From: Nocardioides sp. B-3
GTDB lineage: Bacteria; Actinomycetota; Actinomycetes; Propionibacteriales; Nocardioidaceae
DNA length: 64,000 bases
Assembly: GCF_024703895.1 (NCBI RefSeq)
Contig: NZ_CP087968.1
Location: forward strand, 1,426,001 to 1,490,000
Direction: 5' to 3'
Position numbers and translations under genes: made by a program. Below the pieces are notes generated by a model. That model had not been told where the DNA came from and searched no databases. It saw only the letters and a program-made list of their open reading frames with translations. Positions 11,404 to 21,071 of the stretch are shown piece after piece (position 1 is the stretch's first letter; every line of letters begins with the position of its first letter).

Positions 11404-13772
11404 ATGTCGGTCCCGTTTGCCACACTGCGCACCGTGAGCACCCGTGGCGGACCCCTGCATCGCCGGGTGGACGACGTCGTGTCGCGCCTGACCTCCGTCC
11501 CCGGTCGTGAGGATCGGCTGCGCCATCTCGAGATCGTCCCGCCGCGCCCGGCGGTCTCCGCGCCGTGGCCCTCATGGGTCGCCGACGACGTCCGGGCGGC
11601 CTTCGAGCGGGCCGGGGTCGCCGCGCCGTGGCAGCACCGGGCGGCGGCAGCGGACGCGGCACAGGCAGGGCAGCACGTCGTGCTCGCCACGGGGACGGCG
11701 TCGGGCAAGTCGATGGCCTACCAGCTGCCCGCACTCACTGCGATCCGCGCCGGTCGGGGTCGGCGCGGCGAGCGTGGCGCGGGTGTCCTCTACCTCGCCC
11801 CGACGAAGGCGCTGGCCAACGACCAGCTCACCTTCATCTCCGCGCTGGGCCTCGATGTCCGCGTGTCCACGCACGACGGCGACAGCACTCGCGAGCAGCG
11901 CGACTGGACCCGCGACTTCGGCGAATACGTCCTGACCAATCCCGACATGCTTCACCACTCACTGCTCCCCCGGCACGCGCAGTGGGCGTCCTTCTTCGGG
12001 TCGCTGCGCTACGTCGTGGTCGACGAGTGCCACCACTACCGCGGCGTCTTCGGTGCGCACGTCGCACACATCTTGCGGCGGCTGCGACGGATCTGCGCGA
12101 TGTACGGCGCACACCCGACCTTCGTCCTGGGCCTCGGCCACCGTCGCCGAGCCAGAGGTCGCCGCCGGCCGGCTGACCGGCCTCGACGTGCTCGCGATCA
12201 CCGCCGACCACTCGCCCCGGGGGCAGGTCTCCCTGCTGCTGTGGGAGCCGCCGTTCACCTCCTACGCTGGCGAGAACGGAGCGCCGGTGCGGCGGGCCGC
12301 GTCGTCGGAGGTCGCCGACCTGCTCGCCGATCTCGTGGCCGAGGACATCCGGACCCCGGCGTTCGTCCGGTCGCGGCGCGGAGCCGAGCAGGTGGCCGCC
12401 ACCGCCGCCGAGCTGCTGGCCGAGGTCGATCCGTCACTCCCGCGCCGCGTGGCGTCCTACCGCGGTGGCTACCTGCCCGAGGAGCGCCGCGAGCTCGAGG
12501 CCGCGCTGCGCCGCGGCGACCTGACGGGGCTGGCCGCGACCAACGCGCTGGAGCTCGGGATCGACATCAGCGGGCTCGACGCGGTGCTGATCGCGGGCTT
12601 CCCCGGCACCGGGGCCGCCCTGTGGCAGCAGATCGGGCGCGCCGGGCGCGGCGCCCGCAGGACGCCCTCGGGGTGCTGGTGGCGGGCGCCGACCCGCTGG
12701 ACACCTACCTCGTCAACCATCCACAGTCGCTGCTGGGCCAGCCGGTCGAGGCGACCGTCTTCGACCCGAACAACCCCTATGTCCCGGGCCCCCACCTGTG
12801 CGCGGCCGCGCAGGAGCACCCGCTGGCGGAGGAAGACCTGCCGCTGTTCGGCGACAACGCGCGTCTGGTCGTGGACCAGCTCACCGACGCCGGCTTGTTG
12901 AGGAAACGACCGCGCGGCTGGTTCTGGACCGACCGTCGTCGCGCCAGCGACCCGGCCGACATCCGCTCGAGCGGTGGCGCCCAGTGCAGCTGATCGAGGC
13001 GGAGACCGGGCGGGTGATCGGCACCGTCGGCGGGTCGAGCTCGCACGGCACCGCCCACGCGGGCGCGGTCTACGTGCATCGCGGCGAGACGTGGCTGGTC
13101 GAGTCGCTCGACCTCGAGGAGCACGTCGCGGTGATGCACCGTGCCGAGCTGCCCTACTCGACGTCCGCGCGCGAGATCACCGACATCTCGATCGTCGCCG
13201 AGCGCGAGCACCGGATGTGGCAGGACTGCCGCCTCTCGCTGGGCGAGGTGGACGTCTCGCACCGGGTCGTCTCCTTCCTCAAGCGCCGACAGCCGAGCGG
13301 CGAGGTGATCGGCGAGGAGCTGCTCGACCTGCCCGAGCGGTCGCTGCGCACGACCGCGGTGTGGTGGACGGTGCCCGGCGACGTACTCACCGAGAGCGGT
13401 CTGGCCGCTGCCGACGTCCCCGGCGCGGCGCACGCCGCCGAGCACTGCTCGATCGGGCTCCTCCCTCTCTTCGCCACCTGCGACCGCTGGGACATCGGCG
13501 GTGTCTCCACGGCGCTGCACGCCGACACCGGTCGGCTCACGGTGTTCGTCTACGACGGCCACCCGGGAGGTGCCGGCTTCGCCGAGCGTGGGTTCCACGC
13601 CGCGTTGGAATGGCTCACCGCCACCCGTGAGGCCATCGCGAGCTGCGAGTGCCTCGAGGGCTGCCCGTCGTGCGTCCAGTCCCCCAAGTGCGGCAACCAG
13701 AACAGTCCGCTCGACAAGCGCGGGGCCGTCGCGCTGCTCGACCTGCTGCTGGTCGGAGCCCTCGCCGAGTAG
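11404..13772 (+). CDS. DEAD/DEAH-box helicase with C-terminal DUF1998 (three frameshifts)
   Basis: Superfamily 2 helicase of the YprA/Hrq1-like group, about 790 residues. Motif I is [12 protein letters not shown], motif II is [10 protein letters not shown], motif VI is [10 protein letters not shown]. The C-terminal DUF1998 region has four Cys ([17 protein letters not shown]), probably binding a metal. Frames break at 12126-12131 (motif [13 protein letters not shown]), at 12656-12661 and near 12980, all at expected CCWGG. The ATG at 11404 gives [11 protein letters not shown]; a GTG ten codons later is an alternative. It sits directly opposite the tad locus, as Rv3649 does in mycobacteria (recalled). 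Confidence 0.9.
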
Positions 13773-13781
13773 CCTGCGAGC

Positions 13782-14084
13782 ATGGTCATCCTCGGATTCC
13801 TTCTCGTCCTTGCCGGCGCTGGCGCCATCGCCGCGGCGCTCTTCGCCAGCGACCCCGGCACCGGTGCCGAGCTGCTCGGCTTCGACATCAGCACCATCGA
13901 GACCTTCTTGCTGGGCGTGGCCGCAGGCGCCGCAATCCTGTTGGGCCTCTCGATCATCAAGTGGGCCACCAAGCGCAGCATCGCCCAGCGCAAGGAGCGC
14001 AAGGAGCTGAACAAGCTCAGCGAGCGTCTCGACCGCGCGGACTCGGAACGCCGCGCCGACGACGTGCCGGACGAGAAAATCTGA
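13782..14084 (+). CDS. Small membrane protein
   Basis: A 100-residue protein with two transmembrane helices (FLLVLAGAGAIAAALF and FLLGVAAGAAILLGLSII) and a charged, probably coiled cytoplasmic tail (AQRKERKELNKLSERLDRAD). Topology resembles small actinobacterial LapA-like or DUF-type helical hairpins, but no family is certain. The ATG lies six bases after TAGCCT, whose first three bases are the stop codon of the helicase gene, so it may have its own leaderless transcript. It is convergent with the tad operon end, only four bases away. Confidence 0.75.
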   Translation: MVILGFLLVLAGAGAIAAALFASDPGTGAELLGFDISTIETFLLGVAAGAAILLGLSIIKWATKRSIAQRKERKELNKLSERLDRADSERRADDVPDEKI

Positions 14085-14088
14085 CGCT

Positions 14089-14436
14089 TCACCCGGCCGG
14101 GCCCGCCCGCGCCTCGGCGGTGACGTCGTAGCGGCGGTCAATGAGCCGCGGACCGGTGACCGTCACCGCGACCGTGACGACTTGACCGGCCGGGTGGCAC
14201 TCGTCGAGAGTCGCTCCGTTGGCGTGCGAGATCGTCGCTGCAGCGGCGCAGGCGTCCGTGCCCGCCACAGCAGCAGCGGCGCCAGCGAGTGCGGCGAGGT
14301 CTGCCGCTGCCCGGGCCGTTCGCTGGGTGAGCACGATGGCCGCGACCCCGCCCAGTGCGAGGCCGACGAACATCAGCAGTCCGGTCACGGCCGGGACGAA
14401 CAGGGTCGCCGACCCGCGCTCGCCGCCTCCGCTCAC
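14089..14436 (-). CDS. TadE-like pilus-assembly protein, Rv3654c type
   Basis: Last gene of the tad operon, 115 residues. After ERGSATLFV comes one membrane helix (AVTGLLMFVGLALGGVAAIVL) and an Ala-rich segment QRTARAAADLAALAGAA, the pattern of TadE/TadG-type pseudopilins of Flp pili. The GTG at 14434-14436 overlaps the tadE stop as GTGA. Two Cys (DACAAAATI and DECHP) could form a disulfide outside the membrane. Equivalent to the helicase/secretion neighbourhood TadE-like family. Confidence 0.82.
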   Translation of the reverse strand: MSGGGERGSATLFVPAVTGLLMFVGLALGGVAAIVLTQRTARAAADLAALAGAAAAVAGTDACAAAATISHANGATLDECHPAGQVVTVAVTVTGPRLIDRRYDVTAEARAGPAG

Positions 14437-14804
14437 GCCTCCTCCAGCACCGCGACCGCCCGGGACCGGACCGTCACGCCCGGGAGGAAGTCGAACAGCC
14501 CACCGGGGCCGTCGACCCGTGCGCTGGCGGTCGCCGCGACCCGGCCGCCCGCCAGCTCCAGCTCGATGTCCGCCCCGGTCGGCGCGATGGTGGCCCCCAG
14601 AGCCCCGGCGGCCGACTCCGAGTCGCCCCGCGCCATGGAGCGCGCGGACTCGCGGGCGGCGTCGACCACCCTGATCTGTGCGGAGGCCGCCGCAAGCAGC
14701 CAGACCGGGCCGACGGTCACCGCCAGCACCAGTGGCAGCCCGAGTGCGAGCTCGGCCGTCGCGGCTCCCCGCTCGCACCCGGACCGCCGCCGGCGCACGC
14801 TCAC
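14433..14804 (-). CDS. tadE: TadE family pseudopilin
   Basis: A 123-residue TadE-like protein: Arg-rich N-terminus, then the conserved ERGAATAELALGLPLVLAV, where cleavage before the hydrophobic stretch would release a pilin-like helix. The rest is an exported domain ending PGVTVRSRAVAVLEEA. The GTG at 14802-14804 overlaps the flp stop as GTGA, and the gene overlaps the next TadE-like gene in the same manner, so translation is coupled. It matches Rv3655c by position. Confidence 0.88.
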   Translation of the reverse strand: MSVRRRRSGCERGAATAELALGLPLVLAVTVGPVWLLAAASAQIRVVDAARESARSMARGDSESAAGALGATIAPTGADIELELAGGRVAATASARVDGPGGLFDFLPGVTVRSRAVAVLEEA

Positions 14805-14977
14805 TTGATCCCCAGCAGGCCCGGGACGTGGTCGAACAGGGTCTTGAGCAGCTGGTCGCCGAAACCGCCGCTGAGCAGCTTGTAGAGCAGGCCGGCAAAC
14901 CCGGCCCCAGCCGCCGTGCCGACGGCGTATTCGGCTGTCGTGATGCCGGCCTCATCGCGTCGTGTCCTCGTCACCAT
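14801..14977 (-). CDS. Flp-type pilin (DUF4244)
   Basis: A 58-residue pilin precursor. The segment DEAGITTAEYAVGTAAGAGFAGLLYKLL has the GITTAEYA motif of actinobacterial Flp pilins; prepilin peptidase would cleave just before it and the hydrophobic helix would form the pilus core. The ATG at 14975-14977 follows GAGGTGA, better than more upstream in-frame starts. It equals Rv3656c by position. A 202-bp gap separates it from the condensation-like gene upstream, so a separate promoter is likely for this abundant subunit. Confidence 0.88.
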   Translation of the reverse strand: MVTRTRRDEAGITTAEYAVGTAAGAGFAGLLYKLLSGGFGDQLLKTLFDHVPGLLGIK

Positions 14978-15179
14978 GGAAGTCACCTCTCGTCGAGGCA
15001 TCCCCCATGGATGCCCTCGAGGTCCGACTCTCGAGGAGACCACCGACCTCGTGCACCCGAGCGCCGCGCGGCCTGTGGAGAGCCCCGCGCCGACCCCTCC
15101 TGTGGATGGATAGCGGTCGGTGGTCAGCTGCGTGATCGTGATCGTCGCGGGGCCGATCAGTGGCTGTTCGTGAGGCGGG

Positions 15180-16670
15180 TCATCTGCTTGTGCGGACTTC
15201 TCCCGATGCCCCGGGGGCGGGCACGAGTGTCCGTCGTGGGTCGATCAAGGACAGCAGGGCACTGCGCATCGTGACGGCGAGGGTCGCCACCCGGGCGGTG
15301 CACTGGGGGGTGGCGGGGTGGAGTGCCTCCAGGAACGTCCCGCTCGGCAACACGTTGACCCACGCGTGCATCTGGTCGCTGAGCGGCACGTGGCCGAGGA
15401 ACCCCCGGGCCTCCGTCTCGCGCCACTCCCGCCAGCCGGGTGTGCGCGTGGACTCCATGAAGGAGACGACGAGGCCGGGTTCGACGGAGACTCCGAGCAG
15501 GTCGCCGACGACGGGCAGCGGGATGCGACCGGCGGGGGCCGAGAGGGACCGGGCAGCCGAGACGTCCGTGGCCGTCTCACGCAGGTCGGCCGCGGGATCG
15601 ACGTCGACCACCGGGGAGCAACGCCGGCGAACCACCCGATCGAGCCCGGGTGGGCGGCGGAGCGCCCGTGGGTCGACATCATCGCCCGCACGGTCGACGG
15701 TCCGGGGCCTTCCTGTACGGCGATGGCCCGGAGCAGCATCGCGATGTAGGTCAGCGCGGTGGACGTGCCCGAGGCGCGACACAGCCGGGCGAAATCGTCG
15801 GCCTCGCCGCTCCCGGCGACGGGCAGCGACACCATGGCGTGGCTGCACCGATCCCCGCGGCGAACCCCCGACGCGGCAGGGAGTCCGGGGACGCCCCCGG
15901 ACTCGTCGAGCAGTGCTCGCCGGGGGACGGAGGTGCGGATCCGTCGCTGTGAGGGACCCGGTGAAGTCGCGTTCGGCCGCTGCGTGGTCGAGATGACTGG
16001 CCGTGAGGGCGAGCGCCGGGTCGGGCGCGTCCTCGGCCGCGAACGTGCGGTGCAACCGCGGGAGCTCGTCAGCCACGGAGTACATCGAGTAGCCGTCGAA
16101 GGTGACGCGGTCGAAGGCCGCGAACAGCGTGACCCGCTCCTCGGACTCGACCGTCACGAACCCGGAGAACGGCCGGGCCGACGGGTTGGCGGTGGCAGCG
16201 AGGTGGCGCACCAACACCCGGTGCACGGCCGCCGAGGTGTCGTGGAACCCCGGGGACACCGCCTCGAACTCGACCAAGCCGGGAGGGAGCAGTCGGCGCG
16301 CGAAGACTCCTCCGGACGAGCCCGGGACGTAGTCGCAGCGCAGGCTCTCGTGCCGGTCGAAGAGGCTGGCCGGGGCGGCGGCGACGGATGCGGGCTGTGC
16401 GTCGGCCGGGTGGCAGGCTACGCCGATCCACGGCGCCTCGTCCGGGTCGTCGTGGATGCGACCGATTGCCGACAGCAGATGTCGCCCCCGGTCGTGCGTC
16501 AGTGGCCGAACATCATGCGGGCAGGACTCGAACGCTGCGTTGCTGGCGGACGTCGGCAGCCATGCCGTGAGTTCGCCAGGGACGCACGTCTCCCACCCCG
16601 AGATGAGATAGACGCAAACCCCTGCCTCCCTGCTGGGTTTCGCTTCCTCCCACGGCGATCGAACCTGCAC
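15180..16670 (-). CDS. Condensation-domain-like acyltransferase lying inside the tad locus (at least two frameshifts)
   Basis: About 490 residues resembling free-standing condensation or PapA-type acyltransferases: N-terminal VPGELTAWLPT and DRGRHLLSAI, then DEAPWIGVACH, LFDRHESLRCDY, and the core AFDRVTFDGYSMYSVADEL. The last element is where the catalytic HHxxxDG motif should be, but here it reads DRVTFDG, so the catalytic His is absent. The C-terminal part has STALTYIAMLLRAI and VVSFMESTRTPGW. Frames break near 15910 and near 15618. The start is uncertain (GTG at 16668-16670 used). It follows tadC after 62 bp, an unusual insertion in the otherwise conserved tad order. Confidence 0.65.
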   Translation of the reverse strand: MQVRSPWEEAKPSREAGVCVYLISGWETCVPGELTAWLPTSASNAAFESCPHDVRPLTHDRGRHLLSAIGRIHDDPDEAPWIGVACHPADAQPASVAAAPASLFDRHESLRCDYVPGSSGGVFARRLLPPGLVEFEAVSPGFHDTSAAVHRVLVRHLAATANPSARPFSGFVTVESEERVTLFAAFDRVTFDGYSMYSVADELPRLHRTFAAEDAPDPALALTASHLDHAAAERDFTGSLTATDPHLRPPASTARRVRGRPRTPCRVGGSPRGSVQPRHGVAARRRERRGRRFRPAVSRLGHVHRADLHRDAAPGHRRTGRPRTVDRAGDDVDPRALRRPPGLDRVVRRRCSPVVDVDPAADLRETATDVSAARSLSAPAGRIPLPVVGDLLGVSVEPGLVVSFMESTRTPGWREWRETEARGFLGHVPLSDQMHAWVNVLPSGTFLEALHPATPQCTARVATLAVTMRSALLSLIDPRRTLVPAPGASGEVRTSR

Positions 16671-16732
16671 CGCTCGTGTAAACGGGTGTTACCTTCGAGG
16701 AGGGCATGCCTCACTGTCAAGGCGGCATCGCG

Positions 16733-17441
16733 CTACGGCGTGATGGACGACAGCAACCCGGCCACGGTGGGCACGATGCCGATCAGCAGGAAGGCCGGTA
16801 GCAGGCACAACCCCGGGGGCACCGCTGCCTTCACACCCACCGCGCGGGCGCGGTCCTCGACCGATGCCAAGGAGGAGCGCTCGAGCTCGTCGGCGAGCCT
16901 CTCGACCGCGTCGGCGACTGAGCTGCCGCTGGTCTCGGCCCGGGCGAGGGTGCGACCCGGGGCAGCCAGGACGTCGTCGTCGACCAGCCCACCCCACACG
17001 TGCACCGGATCGACCCCCATCCGCAGTCGGGCAAGCGCGCCGTCCAACCGCGCGGAGGTCGGTCCCGGGCAGGCCCTGACGACCGACGCCAGCGCGGCCT
17101 GCGGGGAGGCACCTGCGCGGGAGCGCGCACGAGAACAGGTCGACGAAGTGCGGGAGCTCGCGGTCGGCGGCCTCGCGCTCTCGGCGTACGGCGCTGGGCT
17201 CCGACCTCGCGAGCGCGACCCACGCAGCGGCGGCCGCGGCTGGTGCGGCCACCACGCCGATCGGCCCACCCGGGAAGAGCCCGGCGCCGAGGCCGGCCAA
17301 CAGGCAGAGCGCCGGTCGCCAGCGGCCCGGCCGGGCCGGGACGGGCACGTCGGCCACAGGCGGGCGCGTCCGCAGGGTCGCGCGCGGGGGCACCGGGAGA
17401 ACGGTGGCCGGGCCGGACAACAGGGCCGCGAGCACGGTCAT
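16733..17441 (-). CDS. tadC: Type II secretion F domain protein TadC (one frameshift)
   Basis: Inner-membrane platform protein of the Tad pilus, about 235 residues. Membrane segments occur in the N-terminal part (ALCLLAGLGAGLFPGGPIGVVAA) and at the C-terminus (VPPGLCLLPAFLLIGIVPTV), with the T2SSF core LARAETSGSSVADAVERLADEL between them. The frame breaks near 17115. The ATG at 17439-17441 overlaps the tadB stop as ATGA. It corresponds to Rv3657c. Confidence 0.87.
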
Positions 17442-18205
17442 CGAGGATCCGCCCGGTCGGCGATGGCTTCGATCCACCACAGCCCGGCGATCCCGAACCC
17501 GAGACCGGCCGCCAGACATCCCCATCCGATGGGGGTGTCGAGCAGGAAACGCCACGGGGTGCCCCCGGCGCCGGACCCCATCCCGAGGGCGACCACCGGC
17601 AACGCCGCCACGAGCCGGGCCGTGGCGCGCGCGGAAGCCAGCTCCGAGGCGACGACGCGTTGAGTCTGGCGTTGAGCGCGGATGCGCGCGGCGACCCGGG
17701 AGACGGCGTGCGCGAGCCCGGTGCCAGAGTGGTGGGCAACCTGCCGGGCCGCCGCGACGACCCGGAGGTCACCGGCACCCGGAGTGGCGGCCACCCGGCG
17801 CAGGGCAACCGGGACGTCCGAGCCCGGGGACCACGCATCCAGCACGGGCGAGAGGCCGGGCCATCGACGGGCCGCCTCACCCAGCGCCGGGCCGGGCGGT
17901 CGACCAGCGGCCAGCTCCGCGGCCGGGACCTCGCACGCGTCGAGCACCCCCACCGCCGTCAGCGCTCGCTCCCGACGGTCACGACGGCGCTGCCAGATGA
18001 GCCGGCCACCGGCCGCCGCGAGCACGGAGGCCATGCCGGCCGCGCTGGCGCGGGGCGGCAGCCAGCCGCTGACGAGTCCCCAGCCTGCGATCCCGGCCAC
18101 CCCGATGAGCACCGGTCGCCAGCTCCGGGTCGCGCCGGTCAGGCGCCCTGACGGAACCAGCAGCCGGGTCGCGAGTGCCGCCAGGCCGACGGCCAGCAGG
18201 ACCAT
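17438..18205 (-). CDS. tadB: Type II secretion F domain protein TadB
   Basis: A 255-residue membrane platform protein paired with TadC. N-terminal helices (MVLLAVGLAALATRLLV, SWRPVLIGVAGIAGWGLV) are followed by the T2SSF domain with AARQVAHHSGTGLAHAVSRV, and two helices at the end (WGCLAAGLGFGIAGLWWI). The frame is intact. Its ATG overlaps the tadA stop as TGATG and its stop overlaps the tadC start as ATGA. Confidence 0.88.
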   Translation of the reverse strand: MVLLAVGLAALATRLLVPSGRLTGATRSWRPVLIGVAGIAGWGLVSGWLPPRASAAGMASVLAAAGGRLIWQRRRDRRERALTAVGVLDACEVPAAELAAGRPPGPALGEAARRWPGLSPVLDAWSPGSDVPVALRRVAATPGAGDLRVVAAARQVAHHSGTGLAHAVSRVAARIRAQRQTQRVVASELASARATARLVAALPVVALGMGSGAGGTPWRFLLDTPIGWGCLAAGLGFGIAGLWWIEAIADRADPR

Positions 18206-19358
18206 CAGCCGACCCGATCGGTCAGCTGGGCCGATCCGGGACCCCCGGTCATCCGACCGTCAGCGTCGAACTCGACGGCGGTCGCTATCGAGACGGTCCC
18301 CGACGCAGACCGCACGGGAACACCGACCTGAGTGACGCGGCGGCAGCCGTCGGGAGCACGAGCCACGTGGATCACGGCGTCGAGGGCGGAGGCGAGCTGG
18401 CTGTGGGTCGCGTCGCGGGGCAGCCCGGCGGCCGCGGCCAGCGCCTCGATCCTCGCCGGCACGTCGCCGGCCGAGTTGGCGTGCAGCGTGCCGCAGCCGC
18501 CCGCATGCCCGGTGTTGAGGGCGGCCATCAGGTCGACCACCTCCGCACCTCGCACCTCACCGACCACGAGCCGGTCGGGTCTCATGCGCAGGGCTTGGCG
18601 CACCAGCGTGTTCAGGGTGATCTCACCGGCGCCCTCGATGTTCGCCGGTCGCGCCTCCGAGGCCGAGCACGTGCGGATGTGTCGGTCGCAGCTCGCTCGC
18701 GTCCTCGACGAGCACCAGTCGCTCGCTCGGATCGACCAGCCCCAGCAACGCGGCCAGCAGCGTCGTCTTGCCCGAGCCGGTGCCGCCACTGACCAGGAAC
18801 GCCAACCGGGACTCGACGATCGCGCCCAGCACCTCCGCGCCCGCCGGGCTCACCGAGCCGGCCGCGACCAGGTCTGCCAACGAGAAGGTCCGTGCCGAGG
18901 GGACCCGCAACGAGATGGTCGTGCCGGGGCGAGACGTCGGGGCCAGCACGGCATGGAAGCGGGGTGCCGTCGGGCAGTCGGACATCGGCGTAGGGCGTGG
19001 CGTCGTCGAGCCGCCTGCCACCGGTCGAGGCAAGCCGCTGGGCGAGCCGGCGAACCGCGGCGTCGTCTCGGAAGCGCACCGATGTCAGTCGCAACCCGTT
19101 GCCGTCGTCGACCCAGACCCGGTCGGCACCGTTGACGAGCACGTCGGTGACGCCGGGTTGTCGCAGCAACGGCTCGAGCGGCCCGGAGCCCGGGACGTCT
19201 CGGCGCAGCGCGTCGTGGACAGCCAGCACAGTGGCGTCACCGACCGGCCTCCCGGCAGCGCGCATCGCCTCCGCCACGCGGTGCGGCGACAGGTCGCCGG
19301 GCGTCGCGGCCAACCGCTCGCGGACGTCGTCGATGACCCCGGCCTCCAGCTCGCTCAT
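18205..19358 (-). CDS. tadA: Flp pilus assembly ATPase TadA/CpaF (two frameshifts)
   Basis: Secretion ATPase that powers pilus assembly, about 383 residues. The N-terminal domain has GPLEPLLRQPGVTDVLVNG, then Walker A SGGTGSGKTTLL, the Asp box LVLVEDASEL, and the His box region GCGTLHANSAGD. Frames break near 18965 and near 18658; the second has CCTCGG where CCTGG would restore GLEARPANIEG. The ATG at 19356-19358 overlaps the upstream gene as TGATG. It corresponds to Rv3659c. Confidence 0.92.
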
Positions 19359-20378
19359 CACGCGACCTCGGCCGGGAACGCGGCGACCGCCCTGCCCGGG
19401 GGCGTACGGCGATGACGGACCGGCCCGAGGCCGAGGTCGACGGCCTCGGCGAGCCCGCGCTGCTCGGGGACCTCGAAGGCCACGGCCACGCCGGTCGCCG
19501 CGGTGAGATCGCGGGCCGAAACGGCGCCGCGCCGCGTCGCGAGCCGGATGCGCGACGTGTCGGACATCGGGTCGACCAACCTCAGCGTCGATGCGATGCC
19601 ACTGACGGTCGCGGGCGTCACCGCGAGCACGAGGTCGCACCGTGCCATCAGCTCCGCCGACACCACGCTCGCCCGGCGGGCCGGGTCGAGGACGACCAGC
19701 GCGTGCCCGCGCTGCCCGGCCGCGAGCACGTCTCGCAACGTCGACAGGGGCGGCGGCGTCGCCGGACCCGCCGCCCGAGGTCAGCACGCCGGTGCCGTCG
19801 CGTCGCGGCACCGCCTCTCGCAACGACCGCGAGCCGAGTCGCCCTGCGGAGGAGGCCGGGTCGTCCCATCGCACCCCCGGGGTCTCGTCCAGTCCGAGCA
19901 GCCGGTCGAGGCCGGGCCCGACGGGGTCGGTGTCGATCACCGGGGGCAGGCCCGTCACGCCCGGCCACCCGGCCGAGCGCGCACGCCAGCGTCGACGCGC
20001 CCGCGCCGCCGGCCCCGCCGACGACTCCGATGACGAGACCGCGTCCGGGCGACTCCTCGACGTCGGCCAGCAGCGCACCCACGTGCGTCTCCCCGCCGGC
20101 AGCTCCACCACGGAGCTGGCCCCCACGCCCGGGGCGAGCCGGAACACCTCCGTGGCCGGCGCATGGGAGATCACCACGACACCCGCCCGAGGCGGTGGCG
20201 CAACGGCCACGACGTCGGCCAGCACGTCGTCCCCGATCACGACCAGCGGAGCGATCGACCGAGAAGCTAGGGCGACCACGGCGTCACCGCACACCTCGAG
20301 CTGGACGCCCGCCCCGGCGGCGAGGCGGGAGAGGTCGTCGAGGAGCGAGGGATCACGGGTCAGGACCAGCGGCTGCAT
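19358..20378 (-). CDS. CpaE/Ssd-like MinD/ParA-family protein (several frameshifts)
   Basis: First gene of the tad operon, about 340 residues. The N-terminal receiver-like region starts MQPLVLTRDPSLLDDLSRL. The ATPase domain has the deviant P-loop VVGGAGGAGASTLACALG and, after repair of the break at 19940-19946, VIDTDPVGPGLDRLLG. The final part VVLDPARRASVV and RDLTAATGVAVAFEVPEQRG is typical of Rv3660c-type 'septum site determining' homologues, which localise the pilus machine. Other breaks lie near 20090 and 19745. The ATG is at 20376-20378, and the gene overlaps tadA. Confidence 0.85.
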
Positions 20379-20543
20379 GTCCCGACCTTCGCCGACACCG
20401 GGGACATCGCGCCGACACGCGAGCCGCCACCTGTGGACAGGGCGCGACACACACCACCTGTGCGTGGTTTCCGGTCCGTGGTTTCGGTGGGCGTCCACGA
20501 GGGCAGGAAGGGACCACTGACGAGAACCACGAAGGAGCAGGTC
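20379..20543. promoter_or_regulatory. Divergent control region between the tad operon and the type VII substrate pair
   Basis: A 165-bp intergenic region. It carries a direct repeat CGTGGTTTC at 20463-20471 and 20477-20485 (14-bp period), a candidate operator half-site pair, and the ribosome binding site GAAGGAG at 20531-20537 for the rightward pair. No clear -10/-35 pair could be fixed on either strand. Confidence 0.4.
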
Positions 20544-21071
20544 ATGGGGGACAAGCAGGATCCGGAATCACCGAACTACTTCCCGAGCTCGGACGGCGGC
20601 AGGGACGTCGGTGACGTCGGATCGGGCGACGACTTCGGCGCCGACACCTACAAGCTCTACCTTGCCGGCCGAGTCCTGATCCCGACGACTGCCAACCTCT
20701 ACTCGGAGAACACCAACGGCATCTACGACCTCGGGACCACAGCCGCAGGACTCGCTTCGAAGCACCCCGCCCTGATGTCCCTCAGCGCGATCCCGGAGCG
20801 CATGCATCACGCGCTGTACAGGACGAGTCAGAGCCTTCACCAGACAGCGGAGGCCTTGGTCGAGATCGCGGACGACTACGTCCGCACCGACGAGGCCGCA
20901 CGCGACGAGTTCCTCGTCTACCTGAAGGACGACCGAGTGCTCGACAAGGACGAGAACTCGCTTCCACCCCTGCGTACAGACCAACTGCCCGAGGACTACG
21001 TCAAGCCCATCGACCCGGGCACCTACGGCACACCCCCCGAAGTTCCCGGACCCGGAAGGCGCAACCTCTGA
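20544..21071 (+). CDS. EspC-like predicted type VII secretion substrate
   Basis: A 175-residue helical protein. After an acidic Gly-rich N-terminus come two predicted amphipathic helices; the second (TAEALVEIADDYVRTDEAARDEF) holds YVRTD at residues 112-116, matching the YxxxD/E export signal of type VII (ESX) substrates of the EspC type. The C-terminal tail is Pro-rich and acidic. The ATG follows GAAGGAG and the stop overlaps the next gene as TGATG, so the two are translated together, as ESX substrate pairs are. No ESX core gene (EccC, EccD) is in the window. Family assignment is inference. Confidence 0.6.
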   Translation: MGDKQDPESPNYFPSSDGGRDVGDVGSGDDFGADTYKLYLAGRVLIPTTANLYSENTNGIYDLGTTAAGLASKHPALMSLSAIPERMHHALYRTSQSLHQTAEALVEIADDYVRTDEAARDEFLVYLKDDRVLDKDENSLPPLRTDQLPEDYVKPIDPGTYGTPPEVPGPGRRNL

